Assembly: GCA_945859605.1 (NCBI GenBank)
Contig: OX243811.1
Span: forward strand, 63,663,304 to 63,727,303
Length of the DNA stretch: 64,000 bases
Source of the DNA: Lumbricus rubellus
Taxonomy: Eukaryota > Annelida > Clitellata > Crassiclitellata > Lumbricidae
Direction of reading: 5' to 3'
Positions 1 through 38,053 of the stretch are shown piece after piece (the first letter of the stretch is position 1; each line of letters begins with the position of its first letter). The notes beneath the pieces were generated by a model. That model saw only the letters and a program-made list of their open reading frames with translations, ran no database searches and was not told the DNA's origin. Position numbers and translations under genes: made by a program.

Positions 1-469
1 TTTTCGCCAAAGCAGTCTGTCACATGAACAGAGAGGAATCTTGATACTTTGGTGCTAGTTTGTAGTTATAGCTTGATTAAATAATTAATTATGTTAAAGT
101 TGCTGACAAAAAAAGAGAAAATGTGAGAATTAAGTGATCTAACTGGAGCAAGTTTTCGTTGGTACCGTCGTTTCCTAACCTCCTGATAAAGTTCCTATAA
201 GTGTAGATTGGTCAAGTTCAGCCATGCGGCCTGGAAACAAGACCATTGTAAGCATTGAGCAGACCGAGTAGGGTCAGATATGGCCTTGCTTTGACTTTTT
301 AACTCAAGATAGACATTCTAGGTGCTATAAATCTGTGTAAATCGGTGTTGGGAAAACTCTACGGTTGCGGTTTTCGGGTAGCGCCGGTAGCCTGTAAAGG
401 AAAACATTTGGCATCTTCTAATAGACCTTGTGACACCACGTCCACTCTAAAGACCGTGTCAACGCCCGT
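1..469. other. No gene recognised
   Basis: Presumably an intron of the guanylyl cyclase, since its earlier exons must lie further left. I found no exon or repeat I can name here. Confidence 0.4.
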
Positions 470-478
470 GGATTTAGT

Positions 479-1166
479 GAGTGTAGGACATTAGCCCCCC
501 CGGACAAAAGCCCCCTGGACAAAAGCCCCCCGGACATTAACCCCCCGGACAAAAGCCCCCCAGATTTTGGGTAGGACATTAGCCCCCCGGACAAAAGCCC
601 CCCCCCATGTGAAAATAATAGAATAGTGTCATAACTGATGACTTTTCACTGGCATTCGCATGCAAACGAAAGTTCTTAGTGTCATTTAGGTCCTAATTAA
701 TTGTGTCAGTAGGCCTATAGACTTACTTTTGAAATGAAGGAATCGTATGTAGGGCCTATAAGTCTATTTGTTTAGTGTCCTGGGACACTAAGTAAGTAGG
801 TCTGCTTGTTAGTGTCAGTTTTGGCTACAACGAAGGTTTGTTAACGTCAGCTAGGTCTGAGCTTCGTAGACTTATCAGGGTTGTTTTCATTAAGACTTAG
901 ATGTGAAATTAACGAATCGTCAATCAGATATCCATAGCCTACAGCCCTACACGATGAGTTCTACAATAATAATGCCTTTAAATATTTTATAGTATGCATT
1001 TTAAACCTTCAATTAACTTAGCATAGTCTTACAATGTTAAACTAATGTGCAATGTATGACTGGGGGGCTAATGTCCTACCTGGGGGGGCTTTTGTTCTTG
1101 GGGGCTAATGTCCGGGGGGCTTATGTCCGGGGGGGCTTTTGTCCGGGGGGCTAATGTCTGTTCCCC
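479..1166. mobile_element. Foldback element FB-1 with tandem-unit arms
   Basis: The left arm (about 484-606) is a tandem array of 14-16 bp units such as GGACATTAGCCCCCC and GGACAAAAGCCCCC. The right arm (about 1060-1160) is the inverted array, e.g. GGGGGGCTAATGTCC. It is flanked by 9-bp near-duplicates, GGATTTAGT (470-478) and GGATTGAGT (1167-1175). The middle is AT-rich with no frame. It ends 37 bp before a cyclase exon. A related copy is at 37700-38239. Confidence 0.82.
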
Positions 1167-1203
1167 GGATTGAGTCTGTATATACTTGGAAACTTGTTTG
1201 CAG

Positions 1204-27528
<26,325 letters not shown>

Positions 27529-27898
27529 AACGAAGGTCGACAGTTGGTTGCTGCATGTGTGTCATGCCTTCTTCACTTTACAGCCACGTCTCGCTTGTAC
27601 AATTATAGACAGTAAGCGGAACAATTTACTTTTAATGTTTTTGAATTATCTTTACTGAAACTAGTTTTAGAAAAGAATATTTATTATCTGTGTGACCTAG
27701 CTATCTATGTTCGTTTTCGTTGAACTTTCAGCTATTCATATTGTTTAAAACAATGAAACTGTGGCAATTACTATATAGTGTTAATAGGCTACTGAACGCT
27801 GTTTCTTAAACTATAAAATCTAATAAAAGCACGTTGGAGTGACTATCGTCCATTCATAATTTTATGCATACGCTAGGCCCTAATTCAGCCTAAATAAA
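27529..27898 (+). other. Probable 3' UTR of the guanylyl cyclase
   Basis: AT-rich non-coding sequence after the stop codon. AATAAA occurs at 27893-27898, and another AATAAA-like site lies about 70 bp earlier. The end of the transcript is inferred, not seen. Confidence 0.4.
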
Positions 27899-28524
27899 GG
27901 ACTTTGCAGTAAAATCAGAAACCGTTCCCTTGTCTGAATTTTTGAAACGTCACCAACCGATGGCACACTTAAAACCAAGTTTGAATCGGGACAATATCCA
28001 GAACATCAGTCCGCAAGACAGAAACAGCGAGTGTTTTAATACTTAGGCCTACTTTTCAGGGTTTTCCGTACTCGTCGGTACGCTGTTTGGCGATCGTCCC
28101 TCCACTAACTTTGGAATCCTTGCAACGGGACCAGCCACAAGCACACCGAAAATTGGATCAAAGTTCACCCGGCGTCATCGTTACTGTCGATGAATGGTTT
28201 TACACCCGACATCCGCAAGAAATTTTTTGAAAATCCGGTTCATTGTTCGCCCAATACCGAGCCAATAGCCTTAGCTTACTTATCAATTTCCAACGTTGGC
28301 CTACAGCTGCAAACATCGACCAGAGCCTTTACCGACTTCTATGCGACATTGATGTCATCTTGTTTTCGGGTTGCAATAAAGCGAATTGATTGATTGGTTG
28401 GGTCGATGTTGATCCAACGTAGGATTCGCCATCGGCAATTATTGGTTATGTCCGCAATATAGAAGTCGGATTGATGAAAAATAATAAACCTATTTTGCCT
28501 TTTGGCCTAGGGGCCAGATCATCG
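27899..28524. other. No gene recognised
   Basis: Between the cyclase 3' UTR and a small MITE. The part ending GCAATAAAGCGAATTGATTG (28374-28393) may be the 3' end of a retroelement. Confidence 0.3.
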
Positions 28525-28530
28525 ACCGGA

Positions 28531-28667
28531 CCAGGGTGAGAATTGTTGGGGGGTTCAACCCCCCCAGTCATTTTTAGAGCCCCTTGTTAAAGTATGTTTT
28601 TCATACCCCAATGTCAAGTTTATCATAGGCCAACCCCCCAGTTATTTTTCCACAATTCTCATACTGG
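28531..28667. mobile_element. 137-bp MITE
   Basis: Ends CCAGGGTGAGAATTGT and ACAATTCTCATACTGG form an inverted pair, next to GGGGGGTT / AACCCCCC. Flanking ACCGGA at 28525-28530 and 28668-28673 may be a 6-bp target duplication. Confidence 0.6.
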
Positions 28668-28717
28668 ACCGGACAATCAAACAGTAGCGTCTACGTCTAC
28701 GGTCGTGTGCCCGTGAA

Positions 28718-28768
28718 CAAGGAGGACATTTTGAACACCATAAGATGGTGTTCAAAATGTCCTCCTTG
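28718..28768. repeat. Perfect 23-bp hairpin
   Basis: Arms starting CAAGGAGGACATTTTGAACA, 23 bp without mismatch, separated by the 5-nt loop TAAGA. Directly followed by a larger palindrome. Confidence 0.85.
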
Positions 28769-29024
28769 CAGCGCCGAAAAATGGAATTTTACAACATGCA
28801 CAAGTTTAAATGAAGCGAAATTCAGTTCTATATAGCCTATAGAGGAATATTCAGACACAGTAGTGAAGGTTTGGAGTGAAAAGCTCTATACTATATATGC
28901 TATAGAGCTGAATTTCGCTCTATAGGCTATAGCGAAATTCAGCTCTATAGGCCTAGCCTATAGAGCTAAATTTCGCTTCATTTAAACTTGTGCATGTTGG
29001 ATAATTCCATTTTTCGGCGCTGCA
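28767..29024. mobile_element. 258-bp palindromic element
   Basis: TGCAGCGCCGAAAAATGGAA at the left end is inverted at the right end (TTTTTCGGCGCTGCA); arms of about 80 bp include GCACAAGTTTAAATGAAGCG. The centre has repeated TATAGAGCTGAATTTCGCT and a 45-bp block also found at 30354-30400. Confidence 0.65.
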
Positions 29025-29094
29025 TCTCAAACGCTCATAAACTTGACAAACTCACGAATATTTCTAATCGGCTTTATGAGTTGGTAGCAATAAA

Positions 29095-29245
29095 TTAAGG
29101 TCACTGTGACCTTGGGCAGTCCTTCACTCACAATTGCTCAGCGCTTCGGCGTGAAACTCCGATGCAGTGTCCGCTCTGCATCGGGAGCGCCTCTGAGTAG
29201 AGATAGCTTGAAGGGGCACTATAACAAGTGCACATACAAACAAAC
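29095..29245 (+). mobile_element. tRNA-derived SINE, head missing
   Basis: CCTTCACTCACAATTGCTCA body and GGGAGCGCCTCTGAGTAGAG tail, as in 2930-3168; the tRNA-like head is not visible. Confidence 0.5.
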
Positions 29246-29950
29246 TGTTGGTACGTTTAAAATGTCAGACAAATCATAAATGTTTTAATCGAATTATGAC
29301 ACTTTTGTAGGGTTCTACTTTTCATCGGGACACCGTGTAGTACTCTACCGGTAGGCCTAGTGCCCTAGTCTAAACAAAGTAACGTAGGCCTATGGACAGC
29401 TTATAAATTTTATCAGAGTGCACGAAAACAAAACAATGGTTATAAATATTATTGTATCCTATACACAACAACTATAGCCTAGACGTCGCCTAACAATTCC
29501 ATTGATAGATTGCAAACTTGCTTTTAGTCAGCAGTGAACTAATCGCTACTCAAATCGGTATCCTATCAACAGAGCGCAAATCAAAAGGGTGCAATCAACA
29601 GAGCGAAGATCAATACAGCCTTGGCCATTAGGGCCTATTATAGAATAATAGCCTATAGTCGAAAGATCAAATCAGATGGCACTCTGCTTTATGTTCATAC
29701 TTAATGTTAATAAGCCTATAGGCCTAAACCAAGTCTATAACTTAGTCTGGGGACTAGATTAGGCCTCGGCTAAACACTGCTGGATGAAGGTATATACCCT
29801 ACCAGGTAGAATCTTAGGCCCTACATTAATGAAGCAGTTGATTATTAAAAAGCTACACAGAAAGCAATAATATTGTTGCGGCTAGAAGACTACTCCGCTG
29901 TTTCTTCTAACTTTCATTGAAAACCAAGAATTTACTGGCATCCTGGAAAT
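29246..29950. other. No gene recognised
   Basis: AT-rich sequence downstream of the P450 stop codon; contains only frequent AGGCCTA words. Confidence 0.4.
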
Positions 29951-30138
29951 TTATTTCCTCGCGATTAGGCGTATTTTAAACGGGGTAGGGCCCATTACGA
30001 TCATCACTGGCTCAATCGGTTTGGATTCAACGGTACTTTGGCCCTCTGGTGGTCGTATGATGAAGCGTTGCAACAGTCCAGTGAGAATGTGGAATAGCTC
30101 AGCACGAGCCAGGATTTCGCCGAGACAAGAGCGTCGTC
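29951..30138 (-). CDS. P450 (long-intron copy) exon 5: haem loop and C-terminus
   Basis: Encodes GRRSCLGEILARAELFHILT with the haem-thiolate Cys, and ends KIRLIARK then stop. 188 nt, the same length as the paralogue's last exon. Confidence 0.9.
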
Positions 30139-33100
30139 CTAGTAAATACAGTGAAACAACATTCACGTTTTTCATAGGCCTACTATGCGACTAAATATTT
30201 CTTTACTATAGGCTTAAGTATATAGGCCTATAATTATAATTTATATTAGATCTAGGCCTATCAATGTTTTAGTCACCATTATTATTATCGTGGTAACACG
30301 TAGCCTAGGCTACTCAGAGTATACTTTTATCTTTCGTATTTATGACTTAATAGGAATATTCAGACACAGTAGTGGAGGTTTGAAGTGAAAAGCTGAAAAA
30401 CAGTGGAAATGCATTCCGATCAAATAGACACAGTTTCCTCCTTATGGATGATCTCTCCCGTGCTGTCACTAAACCTCTAGGCCTAGCCTATACACTGCCA
30501 CATCATGTGGTTCTCAAATAACTCCGCTGGCTTAAAATATCTCAACGAATAAAATATACAATCATGTCACTGAATATCAAGACATTTTAGTCGTCACAAA
30601 TCTGTCTCTTTCAATTGTGATACCATCTCGCTCAACCCACTCTTGTGTCAAACTAACACCTTTCCGCCCTTTTAACCATGGTGTAAGAAGGGATGGTGTG
30701 CGCACTTGGCTATAATTTGTGGCTCAAGTCGCTAGATGGCGATGACGTTCGCATTTTGACGGACCTCACCCATAAGCCTAATGGAATTTCATGATATTGT
30801 ATGGCATATATGCTTATGCTTCTTCGCTGTACGTCCGTTCCTTAGTGCCAGTCTCATGTCTGGACGAAGGAGGAGGGCGACACAAATTACCGGTATCTTT
30901 GCTGCTATGTTCCATCGTCTCTTTGTTTCCTTTTCTCCTGTGTTCCGTGTTCTCTGTTCCATGCGATGTTATTGTGTTCCCTGTGTTCCATTGTTTTCCA
31001 TGTCCTCTGACCCTGATGTTCATATCAATGTTCCGTGTTACCTTGTTCTCTGTGATGTGCCCTTTGTTCCCTGTTAATTGATGTTCCGTGTTCCTTGTTC
31101 CCTGTGAAATTTCAGGTTCCTCATGTTCCATGCTTCTTAATTGTTGATATTCTTTATGTTCCACGGTCCTTGTTATTTGTTTAGCGTTCTCTGTTTTCTA
31201 ATGTCGCTGGTGTAGAATGTCATGTTCCTGGTGTTCCTTGGGGTTCCCTGTTTCTTATGTTCCACAGTCCTTTTTTCATATTCCGTGTTCCATGTTGCTT
31301 AATATTTCTGATGTTTATCCTGATGATTCATGTTCCTTTTGTCCCACGGTCCTTGTTGCGTGTTTTGCGTGTTTTGCGTCTTTTGTTCCTTAATTTTTCT
31401 GATGTTTCCTCTGGTGTTCCATGTTCCATAAGCTCCACAGTCTTTGCTGCGTGTTCCGCGTTCCGTATTTTTATTGCCTCTGAAGTTCTCGCGATGTTCC
31501 TTGTTTCTTATGTTCCCTGGTGTTCCTTGTGTTCCTCATTCCTTGTTGCATATTCCGGGTTCCATGTTCCTTAATGTTTCTGTGTTCCCTCTCGTGTTCC
31601 ATGTTCCTTATGCTCCGTGGTCTTTGTTGCGCGTTCCGCGTTCCGTACTTTGTAATGCCTCTGAAGTTCCCGCAATGTTCCTTGTTTCTTATGTTCCCTG
31701 TGTTCCTCATTCCTTGTTGCACATTCCGGGTTCCATGTTCCTCAATGTTTATTGTGTTCCTCTCATGTTCCTTATGTTCCACGGTTCTTGCTGCGTGTTC
31801 CACATTGTTATGCTTTTCCAGTGAAGATCTATGTTCCTTAAGTTCCTTGATGTTCCCTGTTTTTTTTTGTATTCCACATTTCTTGTTCCGCATTTTGTGT
31901 TCCATATTTTTTAATGGTTCTGATCATCCCTCTTATGTTCCATGTTCCTTACGTTCCACGAACCCTGTTGCGTGTTCCACATTTTATGTTCTTCAATGCT
32001 TCTGATTTTCCCGTGATGTTCCAGGTTCCTTATGTTCCATGGTACTTGTTGTATATTCCTTATGTTCCACGGTCCTTGTTGTTTGTTCTACGTCTTTTGT
32101 TTTCTGATGGCTCTGGTGGTCCATGTCATGCTTCATGTTCCTTATGTTCCCTGATGTTCCCTATTCTTTGTGTTCCACATTCCTTGTTCTTCACTGATTC
32201 TGATTTTTCTCTGTTGTTCCATGTTCCTTGTGTCACCTGATGGTTTATGTTTCTCAATTGTGTTCCAATTCCTTGTTGCACTTTCCGTGTTCCATGTTCT
32301 TTAATGTTTCTGATGTTTCCTCTGATGTTCCATGTTCCTTACTTTCTACAGTCTTGTGGCGTGTTCCGGAATGCATGCATGTTCCTTGTTCCTTTTCCTA
32401 TATTCCCATATTCTCTGAATGATGTTCTCTGTGATGCTTCATGTTCTTTACCTTACACGTACTTTTTTATATATTCGCTTAGGCTTTGTTCCCTTGTGTT
32501 CCGTGTGATGTTCCATGTTCCCTGCAATGTTACCTGATCCTCATCGCCACTAGTATGTTCCAAGTGATGTTCCCTTCTATGTTCCTGTACTCTTCTCGTC
32601 CCTATGTTCCATGTTTCGAATGTTCCTTACGTCTTGCTCTATATTCTCTGTGCTGCATCCGCGCAATGTGGGACAGCAGCGCCACCTGCTGAACTAAAAT
32701 AAGTCGAGCCAAAAACGTTGTATGGCCTGTATAGGAAGTGCGCACACCATCCCTTCTTACACCATGCTTTTAACTGTCACCTCATTGCATAGGTTTATCG
32801 CCTTTCTGAAATAGGCTAAACGTTCTTAAATGCTACGACAGATGTAAGAGAACTGTAAGATCCATCCTTCAAAGTCACCAAAACCTCGCCTTTTGCAATC
32901 TAAACGCAATTCCTTCATTCAAAACTGAAAGCACTGCACTTGACAGATCCTGTCCCAGAGTCCTGCTCTTTCCCATAGGCTGCCTCCTTCGCCGTTTCAA
33001 TCCTGAACCCCACCCACGTTTTTTCAACTTTGTGCCTGTCTGACTCATCTCACCTGAAACCGAACTCACTCTCCCACATCTGGATCATAGTTCTAAAGAA

Positions 33101-36100
33101 GTAGGCTATCTTTAACCAGTCGTATGACTGCTATAGCTTTTTGAACTAAAGTGCAGCACCCTTTCCTTCAGTCTCGGCTAAACTACGGCGCTATAATAGG
33201 CATATAATCGTCGTCTTATTATCACTAATATTATTATTATATGCATCATTATTATAAAATTATTATTGCAATTTAATCATATTTATTATTATTATTTAAC
33301 ATTATTATTAATTTTAATAATATTATTATTATTGTTTTGCTGAGCGCCTGCGAATAAGATGGTTTTCGTGACTTCACTATTTTGGCGATGCAGAGATTTT
33401 GACATTACAATAATATTATTACGATACTTGACATTTAAAGTGCATGCTCGTCTTAAATCAGCCAACTAACCACGGGAAAACGAAAGAACTGATTCTCTGC
33501 CGATCACTTGTCCTTCGTTGTCCAAAAATCTTTCCGGTCGAAATACTTCCGGATCCTTAAAGACCTTTGGATCCATGTTAGCCGCGTGAAGGTTGACCAA
33601 TACCTGATTAACAAAATTAATACAGTATTTGTCACAGATCTATACAAAGCCTACAGACATAATTATTATGTATAGGGCATATATGTATAATATATTATAT
33701 AGAGTGAAAGACTATATATAACTAGCTGCACCCAGCCACGCGTTGCTGTGGCAGAAAAGACCTCCCCTCTCCCTCCCCCTCCCTTTCCCCCTCCCCTCCC
33801 CCTCCCCTTCCCCTTCCCCTCCCCTCCGTCCCCCTCCCTCACACCGTCCTTTACTGACAGCGGATATAGCCCAAGAATGTTATGAGGCCGCTTTCGCAAT
33901 ATTCGACTCGCTTATGACGTCACGGGACGCAACCTCATTGATGTATCGTCACTGTGTTTTACGGGTGAAGAAAATTCTGAAATTTTGCAAGCGCGTGGTT
34001 TGGTTGAAGTTGCAAATGGCGGACGAACGGATTGCAAAGTTCACTTTTTGTGGAAAAGGTTGGGTTTTTTCGTGGAAAAGAAATCCTAAGACACGGTGCT
34101 ATTAGAATGGAAGGTTTTGGTAAATTTTCACAAAAATCGGTGCGTGAGTTTCGGCGTGATTGCGTGATAAACTATTGAAAAGTTTCATTTTTATTTATAT
34201 AGATATTATATATAGGGGTAAGTGGTGCAAAAGTGGCAGGGTAGGGTAAGAGTGGCATCCCCACTTTCGAAGTAAGTACTTATTTTCTGAAACCTTTACC
34301 TAGTGCGAACATAGACTATCATTAGGCCTAAGTGTTATGTTTTCATAAGACAAAAGTTTTCAAAAGTTGAATGGTAAAAATTTTATATCATTTTTTCGAT
34401 TTTTCGCGTTATTTGCAACTCTCACGAGAATCACAAATATGTTCCTCACTTTCAGTATTAAGATCGCACTTGTTAAAGTTTTATTTTGTACGGTGCAGAA
34501 ATGTGTGTTCTTTTCCATGCTATAAGTTTTAAGAAATTAGGCAACGCAATAATGCTGATAGATCCTCGCAATTATGAGCACCCAACTCGGGGCAAAAGTA
34601 GCACTGTATGCCTCTCTTGCCCCGTTTTACGTGCCACTATTGCCCCATTACGGACACTTTTTCCCCAGCGGTATGCCAGTTCTGCCCCAGCGGTATGCCA
34701 GTTCTGCCCCAGCGGTATGCCATGCAGTTTTTCCCACAGGTAGCCACCTACTGGTATATTCTATTAATTGGCGTTGTGCATAATGTACTAAGTGGTTATT
34801 TAAAAGCGTAAAACTCAGCGAAAACGCACACTGACGAAGTATTGTGCCATGCCATGAAAATGGTGGCTAGTGGAGATTTTTAGAAATTCCAGGCAATGAT
34901 AAAGCATGGTAAAAGCTATTGACCTACGCCATTAGCATCCTGGCTTTGTGCATGCCTATAATTAATAGGCCTATTGGCGTTTCAATAAAGCGTCGGGACA
35001 TGTGTGTGACTTGGAGATCTGCTAGACCAGTGCTGCAGGATGAAGTGAAGAAGGTAGCCAACGTTATAGGTAGGAATCGGCCAATGAAACAGAACGATCA
35101 GACAAACAAGAAGTTAAGAAACTTCAACAAGATATTCATTCAGTAAATGCATTTCGTGACCTTAGAATTACACGGTTCTATGTGCATAAAAGTGTTTATG
35201 GAGATAATTCGTGTTGAAAGTTTAAAATTACTTTAGCATGAAATTAGCAGCTACTTTTTCTCGAAATCTTAACAAAGCAAAAGTATCACAATACTGCATC
35301 ATTTAGCATACTTTATAAACTATAGTGTATCATAGTTTTATGTAAATAACTACACTATAAAATTAGTTAGAACCTTGTTATTCTGAAGCTGGAAATATAG
35401 TAAAGGACTACAAGGTTCTAACTAAAGTGCTTTGGCTGGAGCTACAAAACATTAAGGACAACACAAATTGACATTTAAAACAATGATATTTGCCATCATT
35501 TCACAATACAATATGTATATAAAATAAAAAAAATAACTTCGTTTTAACGTCTATCATGAAGTTATATCCGTGTTAACACGGGTCAGACACTAACTCTTAG
35601 TCTAGACTAAGTCTGTCTTCGTCCTAAACACAAAATTAAAGCTACTCATTAATAATAATATATTTATGATATTCACTTTAATAACACAGTCTTTTCATAA
35701 AGCTGCCTGTCTTCAAGTGGTAGCCACTTCAGCATACTAGCTAAATCCTTCTTCTTTTCTGCAGTTATTTTGCACACAAACTTACTCACTTTCAAAGTAT
35801 TTAAGCCTTTATCTAAGACTTGTCCATCTTTTTTGCTTCCTTTCCGGCTCTTGCTCACAATATCTAATATTTTCAATTATCCATGGCTCGGACCTTGAAG
35901 TTCTGTATGAAACTTCATGTTCAACCTTAGTAAGCCTCAGCCCAACTACTTTACTGAAAGGAATCTTTTGGTATTCCAAGAATTTTGCTGGTACATTGTA
36001 TTGTTTAAAGTCAATTTTCTTCATTTGAATAACTTTAAACGGTTTACTTCGATTAACATTTAATAGAACTCTCAGAAAAGACACTGGAGAAAAAAATTCG

Positions 36101-38021
36101 GCAACTTGCATAGCCTTCTCAATCTGGCTATGCATGTTACTTCTTGAATACATGAATGTCCTGGAACAGAATACTTCATTGTTAAACTTGTAACGTGACT
36201 ATATCTTTGCAAAAAGTCTCCCATAGCATAAGCCATGATGGAGTTGCGATTCTGAGGCACACAGCAGCTATCACTCCATGTAATAATTTCAGAAATATCT
36301 GGGTGATCACTCACGACTGCTGTGAGAATTTTGACTATGGCACTTGCTATATCAATACCTGCCCTACCAGAAAGTGTTTCTGGCCAAATAGCACAATAGC
36401 CCTGACCAGAAGAAGCGTGAGCAGTCAAATTGTACAAATTCAATTTTCTTTTGTGAAAGAAATTACTAGTTCCTGCCTTAGGCAAGGTGATAACATTCTC
36501 TAGATCAAAACAAACTACCATTTTCTTAAACTGCTTGTCAGCCTTACGCTCTACACGCATTGCATCCTTCTGTTCAATGTGTCTATCATATTTGACACTA
36601 ATTTCAGTTCCAATGACTTCCCTGTTCAATTTCAGTACTTTAAATTCTTCACACAAATCACACCTATCTGACTTTGGCATATGAAAGTCTAGGTTAAACT
36701 CTGTTACAAACATATATCTATAGTACGACTTTTTGACCGGTACCTCATCTACCTCTAAAGACTCAAGGTACAACTGATACATTTTCGATATGCTTAAATT
36801 AGCCTCTAGATACTGCTTCTTTGAAGATGAACGAGTGTAGTGCGATTCAACTGCTGGAAAGGATTCGATGTGATTTCTTACTTTTTTCTTTTGCTGAGTT
36901 GATATCACTTTCTTAGTATGTTTCCCACGCTTGTCTGGAGATGGTACTCCAGTTACTGGATCTTTCTTGTTGTTGTGAAAATTGTATATAGGTTTTGACT
37001 GATGGCCAATGTACCAAGATAGTAGTCTTTACATACACGATGTCTATCATTTCCAATGTCTAGGTAGTATTGGAATGTCTCTTAGAATCTTTTCCTTCAC
37101 CAGGTCCTTTCGTCACAGTACATCGAGTCTTTTCGAATCTTTCCGTCGTCTTTCCATAAAACTGGTAGGCCTACTTCTCTGTCTGCTGTAATTTGTAATA
37201 ACGAATAAAAATTGATTCCATCTCTGACTCGCTAATTTTTTTCTCACAAAAAGAAACGACACTTTGTCAGACAACTCTTACTGTTACAGTTACTTTTGTT
37301 TTTACTTTTTCCCACAGTTTTTGCTGGAACTAACTTCCCTCTACGACTTAAGTATTAACTACAAACCTGTTTATCTATAGGTCACGTGTGAAAATTGCAG
37401 ACGCCTATTGGCTCTGTACTTAGAACCTTGTAATACTGGCAGAAATTTATTTTCGTACTTAGAACTTTGTAATTCTGTCAAATACTGGTCAATATGAATC
37501 CAATTCAGTACAAGCGTCTATTACTATGGTAAAGGGGTGCAGTTAGAACTCCGTCACATTGAAATCTCCGATTTGACAAAAATGTTAGTTACAACCGTGT
37601 AATTCTAAGGTCACGATTTGTATAATACCTCTTCAAGGAGACTACTCAGAGGCGCTCCAAACTTCAGCGCGGCCAAATAAAACTGCCTTAAGATGTGAGG
37701 GGTGTAGGACATTATCCCCCCTGGACATTATCCCCCCGGACATTATCCCCCTCGGACATTATCCCCCGGACATATTCCCCCCGGGGTAGGACATTATCCC
37801 CCCAGTCTATTATATCATCAACTAAAAATGATCCCTACATACATACATGCATACATACATGTACATATACATACATACATACATACATACATACATACAT
37901 ACATACATACATACATACATACATACATACATACAAACATTCTATGCATGTATGTATATATATATACATACATGCATAAATTGTTTTTATGTATGTATAA
38001 TACATATATGCAAAAATTGTT

Positions 38022-38053
<32 letters not shown>

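Noticed and set aside
600..1166. CRISPR-like repeated units in the foldback arms
   Set aside because: Units are contiguous, have no spacers and are inverted between the two ends; the DNA is eukaryotic.
30781..32692. Several overlapping plus- and minus-strand frames of 100-160 codons
   Set aside because: They arise from the GTTCC-rich repeat, which has few stop words; no domain or splice context supports them.
33480..33600. A third P450 gene made of the exons near 33.5 and 30.1 kb
   Set aside because: Lengths and phases fit as exons 4 and 5 of the gene starting at 44464, which otherwise has none.
34486..34811. Overlapping plus-strand frames rich in CPSGMP
   Set aside because: They come from a 22-bp tandem repeat and its flanks.
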